Part shown: piece after piece, positions 1 through 6,652 of the stretch
Layout: every line of letters starts with the position of its first letter
Position numbering within the stretch: the stretch's first letter is position 1
Source of the DNA: a bacterium
GTDB taxonomy: Bacteria > CBDUZB01 > JAGLHV01
DNA length: 8,880 nucleotides
Direction: 5' to 3'
NCBI GenBank assembly: GCA_023132075.1
Contig: JAGLYT010000049.1
Span: 1 to 8,880, forward strand
Made by a program: the position numbers and the translations under genes
Notes under the pieces: generated by a model
Database searches by the model: none
Told to the model about the DNA's origin: nothing
The model's input: only the letters and a program-made list of their open reading frames with translations

Positions 1-1
1 G

Positions 2-805
2 TTGGCGGCTTATTCTCAGATTTTCTTCTCTTTGAGTTTAGGGTTTGGAGTATTGATTGCCTATGCCAGCTATTTACCAAAAAAATCGGATGTAGTGAAT
101 AATGCTTTTATTACCGGACTGGCAGATGCGGGAATAAGTTTTTTTGCCGGATTTGCTGTTTTTAGCACATTAGGATATTTAGCCTGCTCTACAGGAGTGG
201 GGGTGGATAAAGTTGTAGCTGCAGGGCCGGGATTGGCTTTTGTAGCTTACCCTACGATTATTAGTCTTTTACCTTTCGGTGCGGCATTTTTTGGAGTGCT
301 TTTTTTTATAATGCTTTTAACTTTAGGAATTGATTCTGCTTTTTCTCTGGTAGAAGCAGTAGTGGCGGGAGGAATGGAAAAGTGGGGTGTTTCCCGCTTG
401 AAAGTTAATCTTGTCGTTTGTGCGACAGCTTTTTTTCTGGGTCTTATTTTTACTACAAGGGCCGGATTATATTGGTTGGATGTAGTAGATCATTTTATAA
501 CGACTTTTGGTTTGGTAGCAGTGGGGTTGGCTGAATGTTTAGTAATAGGATATGTCTTGGGAGCCGAAAGAATCAGAAAGTATGTAAATGAACACTCTGA
601 TTTTAGTATAGGAAAATGGTGGAATATAGTAATCAAGTTTATTACCCCTTTGATTTTGGTGGTTTTGATTTTAAAGAATTTGTGGAACGAGATAAAAATT
701 CCTTATGAAGAATATCCCGGGTGGGTTTTGTTTTCCGGTGGATGGGGGATGGTGGTGCTGGTGGTAATAGGTGCATATACTTTGATGAAAGTAAAAACGA
801 AATAA
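2..805 (+). CDS. Sodium:neurotransmitter symporter (NSS/SLC6-like) transporter, C-terminal part
   Basis: This is a Na+-driven inner-membrane importer, probably of an amino acid; the reading frame is already open at the window edge. The first visible residues match the unwound TM6 of LeuT: QIFFSLSLGFG (residues 6-16) followed by AYASY. Roughly the first 245 residues (TM1-TM5) are therefore missing, and seven or so hydrophobic helices, TM6 to TM12, remain. By hand alignment, F9, S12 and F15 fall on the LeuT substrate-pocket positions F253, S256 and F259. The GIDS motif near residue 110 provides the Asp-Ser pair of the SLC6-type Na2 site on TM8. D42 falls on a chloride-site position of SERT (N368), with S46 on S372; an acidic residue there is typical of chloride-independent bacterial members. 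Substrate cannot be read from sequence. A MetS-like small subunit gene follows 139 nt downstream, supporting a two-component MetP/MetS-type carrier. Confidence 0.95.
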   Translation: MAAYSQIFFSLSLGFGVLIAYASYLPKKSDVVNNAFITGLADAGISFFAGFAVFSTLGYLACSTGVGVDKVVAAGPGLAFVAYPTIISLLPFGAAFFGVLFFIMLLTLGIDSAFSLVEAVVAGGMEKWGVSRLKVNLVVCATAFFLGLIFTTRAGLYWLDVVDHFITTFGLVAVGLAECLVIGYVLGAERIRKYVNEHSDFSIGKWWNIVIKFITPLILVVLILKNLWNEIKIPYEEYPGWVLFSGGWGMVVLVVIGAYTLMKVKTK

Positions 806-896
806 ATAAAGTCAGGGTAATAAAAAGAATTTGCAAAATACAATATTTTGCGTGTTCTCTAAGCAAAAATCTCTTTAATCGTTATAGATGTAAAAA

Positions 897-917
897 AATG
901 TCAAATGTTTTGACATT
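897..917. repeat. Perfect 9-bp inverted repeat upstream of the MetS-like gene
   Basis: AATGTCAAA (897-905) and TTTGACATT (909-917) are perfect reverse complements separated by the 3-nt loop TGT. On the + strand no T-run follows, so it is not a canonical terminator for the transporter. On the - strand it would be followed by a run of T, but no minus-strand gene is present for it to terminate. It could be an operator, an mRNA-stabilising or processing hairpin between the transporter and its small subunit, or a weak terminator. The right arm contains a TTGACA hexamer (910-915) with no -10 box at a usable distance. Confidence 0.6.
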
Positions 918-944
918 CCTACAAAAAAAATAGGAGGGGAAATA

Positions 945-1043
945 ATGGCGATCGTAATGTTAATATTTGGTTGTGTTGTTCTTTATGGGGGATTGTTTTA
1001 TTGTGTTAATGTTGCTCTAAAAAAGAAAAAGAGGGAAAACTAA
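945..1043 (+). CDS. MetS-like NSS transporter small subunit (32 aa)
   Basis: This short gene encodes a 32-residue peptide: one hydrophobic helix (about residues 3-24, with the LYGGL core at 13-17) followed by the basic tail KKKKREN. That is the layout of the MetS family of NSS small subunits: a GL/GC-V-LYGGL-type transmembrane segment, a short Cys-containing exit, and a Lys/Arg-rich cytosolic end. In Corynebacterium glutamicum the larger MetS is needed for methionine uptake by the NSS protein MetP; the family role is support of the transporter rather than transport itself. Start choice is firm: TAGGAGGGG at 931-939 lies 5 nt before the ATG, the strongest ribosome binding site in the window. 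It sits 139 nt after the NSS gene and 20 nt before the binding-protein gene, consistent with one transcription unit. A random short ORF is unlikely given this site, composition and position, but family assignment rests on pattern recognition. Confidence 0.85.
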   Translation: MAIVMLIFGCVVLYGGLFYCVNVALKKKKREN

Positions 1044-1063
1044 AATTGCTTATGGGAGAAACG

Positions 1064-2017
1064 ATGAGGATGATAATTAAAAACAAAATGAAAATTGTTT
1101 TGTTTTTTAGTTTTTTACTTTTTTGGACAATGCCTGTGTCTGCTTTAACTGTTGCAGTGATTAGAGATCAGAGATTTAGTGCTTATAATGAGGCTTATGC
1201 AGGGTTTAAGCAGAGAATTAAAAAAGGCAAAAAACAAATAAAGTTTGTTTTCTATAATTTGCAAGAAAAACGTTTTGAAAAAGTGATAGGAGATATAATA
1301 CTAAAAGAACCGGATTTAATTCTTACTTTAGGTGGGGAGTCAACCAGGTTAATAAAAAAAAGAATTAGTAGAATTCCTGTAATATTTTGTTTGGTTCTCA
1401 ATCCTGTAGGAAAGGGCGTTGTTAAAAGCAGAAAAAGTTCCATGAATAATTTTACGGGTGTGTGTTTAGATATTCCGGTAAGTACTCAATTTTTGGCTTT
1501 GAAACAGATAATTCCTTTTGCCAAACGTATCGGAGTTATTTATAATCCGGTTAAAAGTAGTTTCATAATTAAAGAGGGGAAAAAAGTAACGGAAAATTTA
1601 GGATTACGATTAGTATCGCGAATAGTTAATTTTCGAAAAGAAGTCCCTGAAGCGGTGAAGACTTTTAAAGACAGTGTAGATGTTTTATGGGCAGTAGTTG
1701 ATACTACTGTTTATACTTCCCAGTCTATCACTTTTATTTTAGAAACTGCTTTAAAAAATAAGATGCCTGTATTGGGGTTTTCAGTAAATATGGTAAAAAA
1801 AGGAGCACTTTTAGCTTTATATCCCGACTATAAGGATATGGGGAGGCAGGCAGGCGAGATTGCCTTAAGAATTATTGATGGAGAAAAACCCAGAGAAATT
1901 CCTATTTCTTTTCCAAGAAAAGTAAACATGGCTGTTAATCTTAAAGTGGCGAAGTTAATCGGAATAGATATACCGGAAAAAGCAATGAAAAATAAAAAGA
2001 TTAAATTTTTCAAGTAA
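1064..2017 (+). CDS. Orphan periplasmic ABC-type substrate-binding protein (ABC_sub_bind family)
   Basis: The product is a secreted solute-binding protein of the type-1 periplasmic fold, about 317 aa. It starts with a signal peptide: basic MRMIIKNKMK, a hydrophobic core, and a probable cleavage after PVSA (residue 27). There is no lipobox cysteine, so it should be soluble in a periplasm. Family marks include DLILTLGG, PVIFCLVLNP, NFTGVCLDIP, KRIGVIYNP, a MPVLGFS stretch and GALLALYPDYKDMGRQAG, in the usual ABC_sub_bind (PF04392-like) order. That family includes proteins assigned to tryptophan or tyrosine uptake (TrpX), but the ligand here is unknown. The ATG at 1064 is chosen because GGGAG (1054-1058) precedes it by 5 nt; TTG 1046 and ATG 1052 remain open in the same frame. 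No permease or ATPase adjoins it. The MCP gene follows after 42 nt, so a ligand-presenting role for chemosensing is plausible as inference. Confidence 0.9.
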   Translation: MRMIIKNKMKIVLFFSFLLFWTMPVSALTVAVIRDQRFSAYNEAYAGFKQRIKKGKKQIKFVFYNLQEKRFEKVIGDIILKEPDLILTLGGESTRLIKKRISRIPVIFCLVLNPVGKGVVKSRKSSMNNFTGVCLDIPVSTQFLALKQIIPFAKRIGVIYNPVKSSFIIKEGKKVTENLGLRLVSRIVNFRKEVPEAVKTFKDSVDVLWAVVDTTVYTSQSITFILETALKNKMPVLGFSVNMVKKGALLALYPDYKDMGRQAGEIALRIIDGEKPREIPISFPRKVNMAVNLKVAKLIGIDIPEKAMKNKKIKFFK

Positions 2018-2059
2018 AACATATAATTTAAAAAAAATAGAAGAATAAGGGGAGGAAAA

Positions 2060-3715
2060 ATGGTAGATTTAAGTCACGTAAAAGAATGGAAGGCTAATAT
2101 GGGTTTACAAAAGAAGGCAATTATTTATATTAGTTGTTTAGTGTTTTCTGTGTCGGTGGTTCTTAGCGGGTTTTTCATTGTACAATACAAAAAGCAAATC
2201 TATCATAGTTTGGAGGAGAAGGGAGTTGTTTTAGCAAAAAATTTAGCTTATAATAGTGAGTATGGAATTTCTATCGGAAATGAAGAAATACTGGATAAAC
2301 TTATTGAAAGTGTTCTTCAGGTTCAGAAAAGCGAAGTGATCTATGTTGCTATTCAGGATAGAAACGGGGAAATAATAGCCAGTGATAATATTAATGAGAT
2401 GCGTGATTTATTTATGGGAAAGAAAAACCGGGAAGCTTTTCAATCTCTTGTTCCCAAAGTAACGTTTCATCGTATAAAGAATATTCCTTTATTAGACGTC
2501 GTTATTCCTGTCTATGCTGGTGAAGAAGAATTATTAGATTCGGAAATATCTTTGTTTTCCGGGAAAGAATCAAGTTCTGCATCAGAGAAACAGGTTGGTG
2601 TTGTTCGTGTGGGCATGTCTCAGGAAAATGCTGTTTTGAAGATTAGAAAAATTAAAGTAGTCACTTTGATATTAACTGTTTTAACAATGGTAATTGCTCT
2701 TTTCCTTTCTTTTTTCTTTGTGAAAAGTATAGTTATTCCCCTCAAGGAATTATTAGAAGGTACCGAGCAGGTTTCCAGGGGGAATTTGACCTGTTTGATG
2801 CAGATAAAAGAGATAAATGAAATAGGTTTGTTGACTAAAGGGTTTAATGCGATGACTAAAAGTTTGAGTTCTTTGGTAATTCAACTTCGTAATGCTGCTC
2901 TGCAAATAACTTCAAGTTCAGGGGAAATATTATCTGCTTCTGAACAGCAATCCAGCGGTTCCAGTGAGCAGGCCGCATCAGTAGCTCAAACGACGGCTAC
3001 GGTGGAGGAATTAGCTGCTACTTCTAAAAATATTGCTTATACATCTGATTCTTTGGTTAAAAAAGCGGAGTCTACTTTGGATGTGACCAGGGAAGGAGAG
3101 AAAGCAATAAAAGAAACAATGCAGGGGATGAGTGAAATTAAGGTAAAAACACAGGAGTCGGCTAAGAATATTTTAGCATTAGGAGAAAAATCACAAAGGA
3201 TAGGGAGAGTAATTGAAATTATAGATGATATAGCCGACCAGACTAATTTATTAGCTTTGAATGCTGCTATTGAAGCCGCTCGAGCGGGAGAGGCGGGGAA
3301 GGGTTTTGCGGTGGTCGCGGTGGAAGTGAAAAAATTAGCGGAGAATGTAGTGATGTCTACCAAACAAGTAAAAGAAGTAATTAGTGAAATTCAATCTTCT
3401 ACTAATAAATCGATAATGGTTACGGAGGAAGGGATAAAAGGTGTAGAAAGAGGGGTTATTTTATCACATAAAGCGGGAAGGGTATTAGAGGAAATATTAG
3501 AAATGATTAAAGAATCTACTGTTTCGGCTAAGCAAATTGGTTTGGCTACGCAGCAGCAAAGAAGTGCTACTGACCAGGTAGCTGTGGCGATGAAGCAAAT
3601 CGCTGAAGTGTCTAATCAATCAGTTATTTCTTCTAGGCAGGTAACTTCTGCTACACGCCAATTGGGATTATTAGCTGAGAAATTGAAGGATATGGTCGAA
3701 AAATTTAAAATATAA
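2060..3715 (+). CDS. Methyl-accepting chemotaxis protein (two-TM, periplasmic sensor, HAMP)
   Basis: This is a 551-residue transmembrane chemoreceptor that controls CheA. TM1 is about residues 19-41 and TM2 about 199-221, enclosing a periplasmic domain of some 155 residues. The stretch AKNLAYNSEYGISIGNEE and later YVAIQDRNGEIIASD resembles CHASE8/Cache-like sensor modules, but I cannot fix the family. HAMP spans about 218-271. The signalling helical hairpin occupies about 275-548, with the diagnostic tip DIADQTNLLALNAAIEAARA at 389-408, then GEAGKGFAVVAVEVKKLAE. Ala/Glu/Gln/Ser-rich segments on both arms (for example 295-320 and 495-520) are candidate methylation regions. There is no C-terminal CheR/CheB-tethering pentapeptide; the protein ends VEKFKI. 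GGGGAGG at 2049-2055 supports this start; an alternative ATG at 2099 has a weaker GGAAGG. The gene lies 42 nt after the binding-protein gene and is probably co-transcribed with it. Confidence 0.97.
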   Translation: MVDLSHVKEWKANMGLQKKAIIYISCLVFSVSVVLSGFFIVQYKKQIYHSLEEKGVVLAKNLAYNSEYGISIGNEEILDKLIESVLQVQKSEVIYVAIQDRNGEIIASDNINEMRDLFMGKKNREAFQSLVPKVTFHRIKNIPLLDVVIPVYAGEEELLDSEISLFSGKESSSASEKQVGVVRVGMSQENAVLKIRKIKVVTLILTVLTMVIALFLSFFFVKSIVIPLKELLEGTEQVSRGNLTCLMQIKEINEIGLLTKGFNAMTKSLSSLVIQLRNAALQITSSSGEILSASEQQSSGSSEQAASVAQTTATVEELAATSKNIAYTSDSLVKKAESTLDVTREGEKAIKETMQGMSEIKVKTQESAKNILALGEKSQRIGRVIEIIDDIADQTNLLALNAAIEAARAGEAGKGFAVVAVEVKKLAENVVMSTKQVKEVISEIQSSTNKSIMVTEEGIKGVERGVILSHKAGRVLEEILEMIKESTVSAKQIGLATQQQRSATDQVAVAMKQIAEVSNQSVISSRQVTSATRQLGLLAEKLKDMVEKFKI

Positions 3716-3808
3716 TAAGTGTTGATTAGACTTATACAAAACAATTTATTTGATGTCGTTGCGAGTATTTTTGCGGCAATGCTCGAGGTAAAATAATTTT
3801 TATTGATC

Positions 3809-3843
3809 CTGGGCACTTCAGTTGGCGTAGTCGAAGGGCTCAG
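3809..3843 (-). repeat. GC-rich hairpin repeat, family A (CTTCGACTACG type), copy 1
   Basis: CTGGGCACTTC (3809-3819) pairs with GAAGGGCTCAG (3833-3843) over 11 positions with one G-T wobble and one mismatch, around a 13-nt loop. Read on the - strand it contains CCCTTCGACTACGC, the core of a dispersed palindromic element common in many uncultured bacteria. A related copy in the opposite orientation lies at 6755-6794, on the other side of cheA. The base composition is clearly richer in GC than the surrounding DNA, which marks it as an inserted repeat rather than a gene remnant. Confidence 0.7.
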
Positions 3844-3850
3844 CATAAAC

Positions 3851-3877
3851 TCCCTTAAAGGGGGGCAAAGGGGCTTG
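3851..3877 (+). repeat. C-run/G-run hairpin repeat, family B, copy 1 (degenerate)
   Basis: A TCCCTT block is followed by AAAGGGGGG, then GCAAAGGGGCTTGGG. The first part folds as a short C-run/G-run stem with a TTAAA loop. The order of motifs (C-run, A/T centre, G-run, second G-run, then TTTAA) matches the better preserved copy at 6653-6684 on the same strand. It lies only a few bases from the family A hairpin. No T-run follows it, so a terminator function is not supported. Confidence 0.5.
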
Positions 3878-4063
3878 GGTTTAATTATTCCCTAAAAGGT
3901 ATGTGGGATAAATTTTCGATTCACCGCAGGTTGCTGCTGAGTAGTTTATTCGCGACAGGAAAATGAAGGTAAAAAAATTATTTTACAAAAATCTTATTGT
4001 TAGGTAATAAGGGGAATTTAGGAGAGGAAATTGTAAAGACGTTTATCTCCAGGGAAATGAAAA

Positions 4064-6376
4064 ATGGAAAAAAAATTTGATCGTAGTATGTTTTTAAGTA
4101 AATTCCAGGAAGAAACAAGAGAACATCTTCGGGTGTTGAATCAGGATTTGTTAATTATGGAAAATGATTCCGGCAATCCTAAAATACTTGAGGAGCTGGA
4201 ACGGGAAGTACATACATTGAAAGGGTCGGCTAAGATGATGGGATATAAAGAAATAGCCGAAATAACTCATAGAATGGAAGATATTTTTGGATTATTGAGG
4301 CAGAAAAGCATTGAGTTAAAAAAAGAAATGATAGATGTTTTATTTGAATCCCTGGATGGAGTGGATATTTTACTAAAAGCGATTGTGAAAGGGGAAAAGC
4401 ACAATGTAAAGGTAAAAGACCTTTGTGAAAGATTGGAAAAGATTAACAGGGGTGAAGAAATTACATCCTCTGATTTTAAGAAAAAAGATAGAATGAAAGA
4501 TAAAAAAATAAAAAAGAAAACAACAGAAAAGAAAAAAAGAAAAAAAGATGAAGAAAAAGATGAGGAACAAGAAGAAGAACAAGAAGAAGAAAAAGAAGAA
4601 GAAAAAGATGAAGAAAAAGTAAAAAAGACGGCTTTTTCTGATAGAAAAATAATGGAAACTATCCGTGTAGATACTGAAAAAATGGATAAGTTAGTTAATC
4701 TTATAGGTGAAGTAGTAGTAATGCAAATAAAATCAGAACGCTGTCTTTCCAGAATAAAAGAATTAAAGAAATCGACTGAGAAACAAGTTTTTTTGTGGAA
4801 TAAAATATATAATACCAGGTTTCGGGAAGGGAATTTTGATTCCAGGGAAGCAGAACTTATTTTTAACGAAGTTAATAATAAAAATGTACAAATAAAAGAT
4901 GAAAGTGCTGCTGTTTTTAATGAATATAATGAGAACTCCAGACAAATGAGTTTGATTATTGAATCTTTACAACAGAAAGTAATGGCGGTAAGAATGCTTC
5001 CCCTTTCTACCGTATTTAATTTTTTCCCCCGGGCAGTGAGGGATTTAGCTAGAGAATATGGTAAAGAAATAGAATTAGAAATAAAGGGAGAAGATATTGA
5101 ATTAGATAAGAAAATATTAGAAGAAATTAAAGACCCTTTAATTCATCTTGTACGTAATGCGGTTGATCATGGAATAGAAGAAACGAAAGAACGTCGGCAA
5201 TTAAATAAACCAATTGTTGGGAAGGTGAAGCTTTTTGCCCGGCAGGAAGGCGGGAGAGTATATATTTTTCTGGAGGATGATGGCCGGGGTATAGATATAA
5301 AAAAGTTAAAAGAAATAGCCCTAAAGAAAGAAATTATAGGAAAAAACACTTTTGAAAAAATTAGTGATCGAGAAGCAATGTATCTTGTTTTTGAGCAGGG
5401 ATTAAGTACCAGTCCGATTATCACGGATGTTTCCGGGCGGGGTATAGGGATGGATGTCGTAAAGAGTAAAATCGAGGGATTAAAGGGGATGGTTTTAGTT
5501 GAATCAGAAAAGGGAAAAGGAACAAATTTTTCGCTTTCCCTACCTTTAACTTTAGTTACTACCCGGGTACTTCTTGTAGAATTAGAAGGGCAAAATATTT
5601 TTGCTATTCCGATTGCCTTTATAGAGACAGTAAATAAAGTTTATAAGGAAGATATTGTTTATGTGGAAGGGAAAGAGGCTTTTAGGTTGGGACGAAGAGT
5701 AATTCCTTTGATAAACCTGAGCGATTTATTGGATTTACCTGTTCAATCAAGGCGAATAGATGGTTTTTTTGTTGTAGTAATTAGTCATGCGAGGCAAAGA
5801 ATAGGAATTGTGGTAGATAAATTAATGGAGGAAGAGGAGATAGTTATAAAAAATTTAGGTAGTTTTTTAAAAAAAATTAGAAATATAATAGGGACGACCT
5901 TATTGGAAAGCGGAAAAGTAGTGTTAGTTTTAAATGTTTCGGAAATTATACATCTGGCAGGCATGATAAATAAAGTAAAAGTTTTTCGTAGCCGGGAAGA
6001 AAAGAAGAAAATACCTTCAATTTTAATAGTAGAAGACTCGTTAACAACACGGGAGTTGGAGCGAAACATTATAGAATCGGCAGGGTATCAAGTAGAAGTA
6101 GCAATAGATGGAGTGGAAGCTACGGAAAAATTAAACGATACGAAATTTGATTTGTTAATTGCTGATGTTCAAATGCCCCGGATGAATGGATTTCAATTAA
6201 CAGAATGGATAAAAAAGAGTGATAAACATAAAGATATGCCTGTAATTATTGTAACTTCCTTAGAAAAGGAGGGAGAGAAAAAGAAAGGCATTAAAGCAGG
6301 GGCGCAAGCGTATATAGTGAAATCATCCTTTGACCAAAGTACTTTATTGGATACAATAGAAAGATTGATTGAGTAA
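4064..6376 (+). CDS. cheA: CheA-type histidine kinase with C-terminal receiver domain (hybrid CheA-REC)
   Basis: This 770-residue kinase is the hub of the chemosensory pathway. Domains in order: Hpt/P1 (1-128) with phospho-accepting H50 in EVHTLKGSAKMMG; a charged linker (about 139-188, Lys-rich then Glu-rich) where the CheY/CheB-binding P2 domain would normally lie; dimerisation domain P3 (about 194-315) with a long charged insertion; the ATPase domain with N-box HLVRNAVDHG (361-370), DDGRGID (405-411) and GRGIGMDVV (458-466); a CheW-like P5 domain (about 495-632); and a receiver (652-770) with E657/D658, phospho-site D701, T731 and K753. All key catalytic residues are present. Receiver fusion is known from FrzE and ChpA-like kinases and usually acts as phosphate sink or output. 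The ATG follows AGGGA (4051-4055) by 8 nt. The gene is flanked on both sides by repeat-bearing spacers. Confidence 0.97.
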   Translation: MEKKFDRSMFLSKFQEETREHLRVLNQDLLIMENDSGNPKILEELEREVHTLKGSAKMMGYKEIAEITHRMEDIFGLLRQKSIELKKEMIDVLFESLDGVDILLKAIVKGEKHNVKVKDLCERLEKINRGEEITSSDFKKKDRMKDKKIKKKTTEKKKRKKDEEKDEEQEEEQEEEKEEEKDEEKVKKTAFSDRKIMETIRVDTEKMDKLVNLIGEVVVMQIKSERCLSRIKELKKSTEKQVFLWNKIYNTRFREGNFDSREAELIFNEVNNKNVQIKDESAAVFNEYNENSRQMSLIIESLQQKVMAVRMLPLSTVFNFFPRAVRDLAREYGKEIELEIKGEDIELDKKILEEIKDPLIHLVRNAVDHGIEETKERRQLNKPIVGKVKLFARQEGGRVYIFLEDDGRGIDIKKLKEIALKKEIIGKNTFEKISDREAMYLVFEQGLSTSPIITDVSGRGIGMDVVKSKIEGLKGMVLVESEKGKGTNFSLSLPLTLVTTRVLLVELEGQNIFAIPIAFIETVNKVYKEDIVYVEGKEAFRLGRRVIPLINLSDLLDLPVQSRRIDGFFVVVISHARQRIGIVVDKLMEEEEIVIKNLGSFLKKIRNIIGTTLLESGKVVLVLNVSEIIHLAGMINKVKVFRSREEKKKIPSILIVEDSLTTRELERNIIESAGYQVEVAIDGVEATEKLNDTKFDLLIADVQMPRMNGFQLTEWIKKSDKHKDMPVIIVTSLEKEGEKKKGIKAGAQAYIVKSSFDQSTLLDTIERLIE
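4527..4627 (+). repeat. Purine-rich GAA/AAG microsatellite encoding the CheA linker
   Basis: About 100 bases are almost purely A and G on the coding strand, built from GAA, GAT and CAA triplets, with imperfect repeats of units such as GAAGAACAA and GAAGAAGAAAAA. They encode CheA residues about 155-188, first Lys/Arg-rich and then Glu/Asp/Gln-rich. Triplet-sized units mean that slippage would change linker length without breaking the frame. Confidence 0.75.
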
Positions 6377-6415
6377 AGACGGTTAATAAAGACAAAGAAC
6401 AGTCCATAGTCCATC

Positions 6416-6486
6416 CGCCTTACTAACTGGCGAGACAAGTCTGCCTTACGGATTGGCGAGACTCGCCTTAAAGATTGGCGGACAGG
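6416..6486. repeat. Three tandem imperfect CGCC...GGCG palindromic units
   Basis: The core GCCTTA begins at 6417, 6443 and 6465, each time followed by an A/T-rich middle and TGGCG or TTGGCG with a GAC tail. Each unit can form a small GCC/GGC hairpin, and neighbouring units can also pair with each other (GGCGA with TCGCC at the unit 2/3 junction). Periods are 26 and 22 bases, so the units are related but worn. They match the style of dispersed GTCCGCC...GGCGGAC repeats. No cas gene or conserved spacer pattern is present, so this is not a CRISPR array. Confidence 0.75.
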
Positions 6487-6652
6487 CTCTCGCTCTGCTT
6501 CAGCAGTCGATAGTCCATCGATAACAGATGATAGATGATGGATGACAGACGACAGACGATAAGACCGTGTTAATGAAAAGAGAGAGGACAGACCATAGAT
6601 AAAAGACTGTAAATGGCAAATAGCGAATGGCAAAAGAAAAGGTACAGTTTTT

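Larger units (their letters stand above)
3716..4063. other. 348-bp spacer between the MCP and cheA genes
   Basis: I see no gene here. From left to right it holds a weak 6-bp inverted repeat (ATAAGT/ACTTAT) just after the MCP stop, without a T-run. A GTCGTTGCGAG (3755-3765) followed by GCGGCAAT (3773-3780) looks like a worn copy of the GTCATTGCGAG...GCGGCAATCTC dispersed repeat found in many bacteria. Next come two hairpin repeats listed separately (3809-3843 and 3851-3877), then an unassigned stretch around 3915-3960. Finally AGGAGAGG (about 4020-4027) is a ribosome-binding-like motif followed only by TTG TAA, so it serves no gene. The true cheA site is AGGGA at 4051-4055. No convincing promoter was found. 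Confidence 0.6.

Noticed and set aside
721-933. A 70-codon + strand frame overlapping the end of the NSS gene
   Set aside because: It is out of frame with a clear transporter, has no family resemblance and runs through the hairpin; the MetS-like frame explains the downstream ribosome binding site better.
2022-2027. TATAAT upstream of the MCP gene as an internal promoter
   Set aside because: No -35-like hexamer lies 15-19 bp upstream, and the short gap to the preceding gene fits an operon.
3037-3363. A 108-codon minus-strand frame inside the MCP gene
   Set aside because: It is the antisense of the most conserved MCP signalling region, with composition explained by that gene.
3963-4007. A 14-codon ATG frame (MKVKKLFYKNLIVR) in the spacer before cheA
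   Set aside because: The AGGA before it is only 2 nt from the ATG and the peptide has no leader-peptide hallmark such as a codon run, so it is not supported.
3982-4010. TTTACA-N17-TAATAA as a cheA promoter
   Set aside because: The -10 match is only 3 of 6 and such pairs are frequent in AT-rich DNA.
6416-6486. Possible CRISPR-like array
   Set aside because: Only three imperfect units with unequal periods of 26 and 22 bases, no distinct spacers and no cas gene.
6193-6633. A 146-codon minus-strand reading frame
   Set aside because: It overlaps the 3' end of cheA and otherwise translates the palindromic and tandem motifs; repetitive HLSSVI-like text and no ribosome binding site show it is not a gene.
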